The notes under the pieces are model-generated. The model was not told where the DNA came from. It worked only from the letters and a program-made list of their open reading frames with translations, and made no database searches. Positions 6,052 to 9,209 of a stretch of DNA of 9,209 nucleotides are shown one piece after another. The position numbers and the translations under genes are program-made. Location: assembly GCA_029051085.1 (NCBI GenBank), contig JAIDLK010000016.1, positions 1-9,209 on the forward strand. Direction: 5' to 3'. Every line of letters begins with the position of its first letter. The first letter of the stretch is position 1. The DNA is from Alphaproteobacteria bacterium (lineage in GTDB: Bacteria > Pseudomonadota > Alphaproteobacteria > Rs-D84).

Positions 6052-7294
6052 ATTTCTGCTTATATGCCAAAACATATGGAACAAATTTATCTTCGTGCCC
6101 ATTGCCCAGCCATTTGCGCGGTATGATAATGCTGTTATGCTGGCCTGCGGACATTTTGGGTTGTGACGCTTTTGTTTTAGCGTTTATTATTTCTGTCAAT
6201 TTGACCGAAATATTTGCCATTGTGCCTGGCAGAACAAATGTAATTTCATCGCCGGCCTTTAACTCATTTCTCAGCTCCAGTGTAATCGCGTCTTGGTCCG
6301 CGTCTATAATCACGCCCGCCGCCTGATAGGGCGATGTTGAACAGGTTGTGTCATAGTCATGGGCATCCGGTCCCACCGGGCCGTCAAAGAAGGCGGTTGT
6401 ATATCCGCGTGTTTCCAGCACGTTAAGTGCTGCCATAAACGGCGCCGGATTAAAGTTTTCCGGATTCGCGGCATACGCATCCATGGCGCATCGGTATGCG
6501 TGCACAACACTGCCGACATAGTATTCACTGCGATTGCGGCCCTCTATTTTCAATGAATCAGGGGCGGCAGAAATAACCTCGCCTAATCGGGGCATCAGGC
6601 ACAAGTCCTTAGAGTTCATGATATATGCGCCGCGCTCATCTTCTTCGATTGGCATTTCGATGCCGCTGTCATGCTCGCGCAATATTACATCATATTTCCA
6701 TCTGCACAGCTGTGCACACGCACCGCGATTGGCGGGCCGGCCCGTTATGAAATTTGACAACAGGCATCGACCGGAATAGCTCATACACATCGCGCCATGG
6801 ACAAATATTTCAAGACCGATATCAGGACATGCCTCCCGAATGGATTTAAACTCGCTATGTGTTACCTCGCGTGCCAGTACGCATAGTTTTGCCCCCGCCG
6901 CCTGCCAGAATTTTACAGAGCGTGCACTGCAAATATTTGCCTGGGTTGAAATATGTATTGGCATATCCGGATGATTTTCACGCACCCACATCACAATTCC
7001 GGGGTCGGATACAATCAGGGCGTCCGGTCGCAGATAGTTTATTGTCTCGCTTACCCGGTCCAGGTTTTTGTATTCAAAATCGTGTGCGAATAAATTAAAG
7101 GCCAGATAAACTTTTTTCCCGGCCGCATGTGCCAGCTCAATCCCTGTTTTTACCTCTTCAGTGGTAATTTTTGCACGTGCGCGCATTGAAAATCCGGGCA
7201 AGCCCGCATAAATTGCGTCTGCCCCATATAGAATGGCTGTTTTAAATGCGTCCAGTGTTCCGGCCGGTGCTAATAGTTCAGGTAATCTTATCAT
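6050..7294 (-). CDS. trhP: U32-family protein, TrhP-like tRNA uridine-34 hydroxylase
   Basis: The 414-residue protein is a peptidase U32 family member. It starts PELLAPAGTLDAFKTA with YGADAIYAG, and carries STQANICS (117-124), FVHGAMCMSYSGRCLLS (164-180), NRGACAQLCRW (189-199), IMNSKDLC (225-232) and SLKIEGR (247-253). In this family Cys residues (here candidates 170, 177, 193 or 197, 232) bind an iron-sulfur cluster. The NSKDLC and SLKIEGR pattern points to TrhP (YegQ), which hydroxylates U34 of tRNAs using prephenate, rather than RlhA, which modifies 23S rRNA; true proteolysis is not expected. The C-terminal part (about 330-414) is the usual beta-barrel. No ribosome site is seen before the ATG, and the family N terminus fixes this start; the promoter suggests a near-leaderless mRNA. 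Confidence 0.85.
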   Translation of the reverse strand: MIRLPELLAPAGTLDAFKTAILYGADAIYAGLPGFSMRARAKITTEEVKTGIELAHAAGKKVYLAFNLFAHDFEYKNLDRVSETINYLRPDALIVSDPGIVMWVRENHPDMPIHISTQANICSARSVKFWQAAGAKLCVLAREVTHSEFKSIREACPDIGLEIFVHGAMCMSYSGRCLLSNFITGRPANRGACAQLCRWKYDVILREHDSGIEMPIEEDERGAYIMNSKDLCLMPRLGEVISAAPDSLKIEGRNRSEYYVGSVVHAYRCAMDAYAANPENFNPAPFMAALNVLETRGYTTAFFDGPVGPDAHDYDTTCSTSPYQAAGVIIDADQDAITLELRNELKAGDEITFVLPGTMANISVKLTEIINAKTKASQPKMSAGQHNSIIIPRKWLGNGHEDKFVPYVLAYKQK

Positions 7295-7301
7295 GTTTGA
7301 T

Positions 7302-7330
7302 ATAATTTACCGCCAATGATTCAAATGCAA
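7302..7330 (-). promoter_or_regulatory. Promoter implying a leaderless mRNA for the U32 gene
   Basis: TTGCAT (7330-7325) and AATTAT (7307-7302) are 17 bp apart. The predicted start falls near 7295, next to the ATG at 7294, which fits the lack of a Shine-Dalgarno sequence. The -10 matches consensus at only four of six bases. Confidence 0.4.
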
Positions 7331-7351
7331 GTAATTTATGAATTTTTACAC

Positions 7352-7380
7352 TTGATATTTTGTTTCAGGCAATGTATAGT
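7352..7380 (+). promoter_or_regulatory. Promoter of the tRNA-Thr gene
   Basis: TTGATA (7352-7357) and TATAGT (7375-7380), each five of six matches to consensus, are separated by 17 bp. The predicted start is near 7387, a few bases before the mature tRNA 5' end. Confidence 0.75.
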
Positions 7381-7390
7381 ATGGCTCGTC

Positions 7391-7466
7391 GCCGGTTTAG
7401 CTCAGCTGGTAGAGCATCTGATTTGTAATCAGAGGGTCGTTGGTTCAAGTCCGACAACCGGCACCA
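7391..7466 (+). tRNA. tRNA-Thr, anticodon UGU
   Basis: A full cloverleaf can be drawn: acceptor GCCGGTT with AACCGGC, D stem GCTC with GAGC, anticodon stem TCTGA with TCAGA around loop TTTGTAA, T stem GTTGG with CCGAC and loop TTCAAGT, discriminator A and an encoded CCA (7464-7466). The anticodon TGT at 7424-7426 reads ACA and other Thr codons by wobble. The length is 76 nt. A terminator follows at once, so it is a single-gene transcript. Confidence 0.97.
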
Positions 7467-7523
7467 GAATTTCCGCGGGTTCCCCGCGGTTTTTTCTTTA
7501 TGTGCGAACCGATAATTCTGGTG
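7462..7523. repeat. 10-bp inverted repeat around the tRNA terminator, including the CCA end
   Basis: CACCAGAATT (7462-7471) and AATTCTGGTG (7514-7523) are exact reverse complements enclosing the terminator hairpin. In transcripts that read through the terminator, the tRNA 3' end could pair with the downstream arm. It may also be a remnant of a duplication or of an integration event. A biological role is uncertain. Confidence 0.45.
7473..7495 (+). terminator. Terminator of the tRNA-Thr gene
   Basis: CCGCGGG (7473-7479), loop TTC, CCCGCGG (7483-7489), then six T. It is a strong GC stem located 6 bp after the tRNA CCA. Confidence 0.93.
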
Positions 7524-7558
7524 TATGTAGCTAATATGTAGATAAATATTGTATTCAA

Positions 7559-7587
7559 TTGATTTTTTTGTGCGTTTGTGATATAAT
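7559..7587 (+). promoter_or_regulatory. Strong promoter before the methyltransferase gene
   Basis: TTGATT (7559-7564) and TATAAT (7582-7587) are 17 bp apart, and TG at 7579-7580 adds an extended -10. The predicted start is near 7594. Between here and the methyltransferase ATG lie two tandem intrinsic terminators. The rest of 7496-7670 shows no gene. Confidence 0.75.
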
Positions 7588-7603
7588 AAACACTAAGAAC
7601 ACA

Positions 7604-7653
7604 GGCGACATATGTCGCCGTTTTTTATTCCCTGCCACGTGCAGGGATTTTTT
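7604..7653 (+). terminator. Two tandem intrinsic terminators in the methyltransferase leader
   Basis: The first is the perfect 16-bp palindrome GGCGACATATGTCGCC (7604-7619) followed by G and six T (to 7626). The second is CCCTGC (7630-7635), loop of 5, GCAGGG (7641-7646), then A and six T (7648-7653). The ribosome site AAAGGAGGG begins 5 bp later. Being after the promoter, they should abort most transcripts into the methyltransferase gene. The first palindrome could also serve as an operator for a regulator. Confidence 0.75.
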
Positions 7654-7670
7654 GTTTAAAGGAGGGATTT

Positions 7671-8531
7671 ATGTCATCAAAAAGCGCAAACCTGCACCGG
7701 GCGCGTGCGGCCAAAAATGATGAGTTTTATACGCAATATGCGGATGTAAAGAAAGAATGCGACAATTACCTGTCGCATTTTTTTAATAAGGTAATCTATT
7801 GCAACTGTGATACGGCTGACAGCGCGTTTGTTAAATACTTTACCGAATTAAAGGCCGCCGGCAAAATACGCGACGTGTGGTTCAGCGGAGGAATCGGCGG
7901 GGATGACTTTCGGTGTGCGGCGTCAATCGAGAGACTAAAAGCGGCGGATATAGTTGTAACTAATCCGCCGTTTTCATTATTTCGGGAATTCATAGATTTG
8001 CTGGTACAATATAACAAAAAGTTTTTGATTATCGGAAACAAAAATATAGTAGCAAATAAGAAATTTTTTTATCTTATTTATTGTAATAAGCTTTGGCTTG
8101 GTTTTAAGCCATTAGGACAAGATTTTTTGTTTGACGTCCCAAACCCAGAAAATTTGCTCTATACTCGCCAAAAAGGATACTCATATAAAATAGTTAACAG
8201 TACAATAAAAGCAAGAGTAGCTGCCACTTGGTTCACAAATCTGGAGCACACAAATCATAATTTTTTGAATTTGTCCAAGAGTTATAAAGGTAATGAGCAT
8301 AAATACCATAAATATGATAATTGTGATGCTATAAATATAGATAAAGTATCAGATATCCCATTCGATTATTATGGAGCAATGGGGGTGCCAATTACATTTG
8401 TTGGTAAATATAATCCGAAACAATTCGAGATTTTAGGACGCGACAAAGATTTTACTATAGATGGGAAAGGTGTTTCTATAAATGGGAAAAATTTATACAC
8501 CAGAATATTAATCCGTAAAAAACTTGCATAA
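7671..8531 (+). CDS. EcoRI-family adenine-specific DNA methyltransferase
   Basis: The 286-residue protein resembles the M.EcoRI family of N6-adenine methyltransferases, which protect DNA from a cognate endonuclease. Matching segments are DEFYTQY (17-23), KVIYCNCD (40-47), ADIVVTNPPFSLFREF (92-107) with the catalytic motif NPPF (98-101), KKFLIIGN (116-123), WLG (142-144), KYDNCDAINIDK and DIPFDYYGAMGVPITF near the C terminus. It is shorter than M.EcoRI (about 326 residues): the stretch between CNCD and DFR (79-81) is only about 30 residues, which may be a deletion. GC is about 44% over the first 120 codons and about 30% afterwards. The start has a strong AGGAGGG site. Whether its target is GAATTC is unknown. 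The ORF at 8563 follows by 31 bp. Confidence 0.88.
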   Translation: MSSKSANLHRARAAKNDEFYTQYADVKKECDNYLSHFFNKVIYCNCDTADSAFVKYFTELKAAGKIRDVWFSGGIGGDDFRCAASIERLKAADIVVTNPPFSLFREFIDLLVQYNKKFLIIGNKNIVANKKFFYLIYCNKLWLGFKPLGQDFLFDVPNPENLLYTRQKGYSYKIVNSTIKARVAATWFTNLEHTNHNFLNLSKSYKGNEHKYHKYDNCDAINIDKVSDIPFDYYGAMGVPITFVGKYNPKQFEILGRDKDFTIDGKGVSINGKNLYTRILIRKKLA

Positions 8532-8990
8532 AGTATATGAATATGACTACAATCATATTCAAATGGTTAAGAAAATAATTACTTTTTTGGCTGTCATTTT
8601 ATTCCCACTGTGTGGATTTGCATTTGAGTTAAAAGATTTGGCGGATTACCAAGGAATAGCTGTAAAAGTTTTTGTTGAAAGTGATTCTTTATATAAAACA
8701 AATAATAGCAAAAGCGTGGAAGTACAAGGTACGAAAGAATTAGTGCGAGTGTTGGGCAATGATAAAGTATATTATAATACAGAATTTGTTTATATTTCAG
8801 ATTCAAAAATAGAGTTACAGGGACAAACTACATGGTATTTTTATAATCCTAAATCTTTAAAAGGCGCTAAAAAATACAAATTATATTATCGCAAGAATGA
8901 CGTAACATGGGCGGGTAAACCTAATGATACGTTGGTAATCGCAAAGAAATCTGACAACAATATGTTGTTTCTAATTATAAAAAATAACAG
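8041..8990. other. Low-GC segment with edges inside two genes
   Basis: Hand counts give about 30% GC over 8041-9000, against about 44% for 7681-8040 and about 46% for 9001-9180. The left edge falls within the methyltransferase near residue 123 and the right edge within the next ORF near residue 142, close to its inter-domain linker. This looks like a mosaic from transfer or recombination; an assembly join is an alternative. Confidence 0.6.
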
Positions 8991-9209
8991 CCCGGCCGAG
9001 AAAGAGCTCTATAACATTCTGGGCATGACGACGCCGGAGAAAAAACAACAGACATCATGGTGGAAACGCTTGTGGTCAACGCATGATGCGCAAACAGACG
9101 ATTATGAAATTGATTCTGCCACATTGCCGATGCCGAAAATACCCGAAAAATCATGGGCGCGTATATATTTTACGCCGGGACCGGAATGTGAAAACAATAT
9201 TGTTGCCAG
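8563..9209 (+). CDS. Incomplete ORF: signal-like N terminus, EcoRII-N-like domain, start of a PLD-type nuclease domain
   Basis: The frame is open from 8512 to the window end without a stop; 215 codons are visible from ATG 8563. Residues 1-20 (MVKKIITFLAVILFPLCGFA) look like a signal peptide or membrane anchor. Residues about 26-154 (LADYQGIAVK, then QGTKELVRVLG, KKYKLYYRKNDV, then a hydrophobic strand and SPAEKELYNILG) resemble, from memory, the N-terminal effector domain of EcoRII-like restriction enzymes. After a Trp-rich linker (165-171), SWARIYFTPGPECENNIVA (197-215) looks like the beginning of a phospholipase-D-type phosphodiesterase domain; its HKD motifs would lie outside the window. 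No Shine-Dalgarno is seen, so translation may be coupled to the methyltransferase. If the signal peptide is real, it is a secreted nuclease and not a restriction enzyme. Domain calls are moderate to low confidence. Confidence 0.6.
   Translation, partial: MVKKIITFLAVILFPLCGFAFELKDLADYQGIAVKVFVESDSLYKTNNSKSVEVQGTKELVRVLGNDKVYYNTEFVYISDSKIELQGQTTWYFYNPKSLKGAKKYKLYYRKNDVTWAGKPNDTLVIAKKSDNNMLFLIIKNNSPAEKELYNILGMTTPEKKQQTSWWKRLWSTHDAQTDDYEIDSATLPMPKIPEKSWARIYFTPGPECENNIVA

Noticed and set aside
7316..7534. Plus-strand ORF of 72 codons over the tRNA gene
   Set aside because: It is the translation of tRNA-Thr itself (the familiar AQLVEHL...GSSPTTG pattern of tRNA genes read as protein) and contains its terminator.
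8537..8578. Short plus-strand ORF (13 codons) between the methyltransferase and the next gene
   Set aside because: No ribosome site, very short, overlaps the next start in another frame; most likely chance.
8594..8806. Minus-strand ORF of 70 codons
   Set aside because: Antisense to the incomplete plus-strand ORF in AT-rich DNA, without a ribosome site or recognisable features.
1..9209. CRISPR arrays, insertion sequences and rRNA genes
   Set aside because: No regularly spaced direct repeats, no transposase frame with terminal repeats and no rRNA segments were seen on either strand.

Overview
The window reads like a piece of a streamlined, host-associated bacterial chromosome, most likely an uncultivated alphaproteobacterium. 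This is a weak inference from the gene mix (CvpA, Fe-type superoxide dismutase, a secreted cysteine-rich protein, a fused membrane spermidine-synthase-like protein) and from the moderate GC of the core genes; no marker settles it. Genes are tightly packed, most start after clear GGAGG-type ribosome sites, and several near-consensus sigma-70 promoters are visible.

Left half, minus strand. From right to left: Fe superoxide dismutase (sodB, 3940-4524), L-lactate dehydrogenase (ldh, 2948-3877), a secreted Cys-rich protein (2060-2767), a small GNAT-like protein (1684-1983), a 7-TM spermidine-synthase-like protein (240-1622), and the start codon of a further gene at 1-3 that leaves the window. Two of these genes have elaborate leaders. 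Before the Cys-rich gene, a perfect-consensus promoter (TTGACA-N17-TATAAT) is followed by an intrinsic terminator and a perfect 21-bp inverted repeat whose distal arm runs into the ribosome site. Before the gene at position 3, an extended -10 promoter drives a ~177-nt leader with mutually exclusive stems, a terminator and the ribosome site.

Middle. A divergent promoter region (4525-4670) separates sodB from a plus-strand pair: a membrane-anchored CPHC thioredoxin-fold protein (4671-5240) and cvpA (5263-6027). These converge on a U32-family, TrhP-like protein (6050-7294, minus). One bidirectional terminator spans both stop codons.

Right end, plus strand. tRNA-Thr(UGU) with its own promoter and terminator (7352-7495) is followed by a strong promoter, two tandem intrinsic terminators and an EcoRI-family adenine methyltransferase (7671-8531). 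Next comes an incomplete ORF (8563 to the window end). Its N-terminal part resembles, from memory, the N-terminal domain of EcoRII-type restriction enzymes, and its last residues look like the start of a phospholipase-D-type nuclease domain. GC falls to about 30% from ~8041 to ~8990, with both edges inside reading frames. This is the accessory part of the window.

The most interesting signals are the two structured leaders, the repeated pattern of strong promoter then terminator then ribosome site at three places, and the mosaic methyltransferase/nuclease pair next to the tRNA gene.
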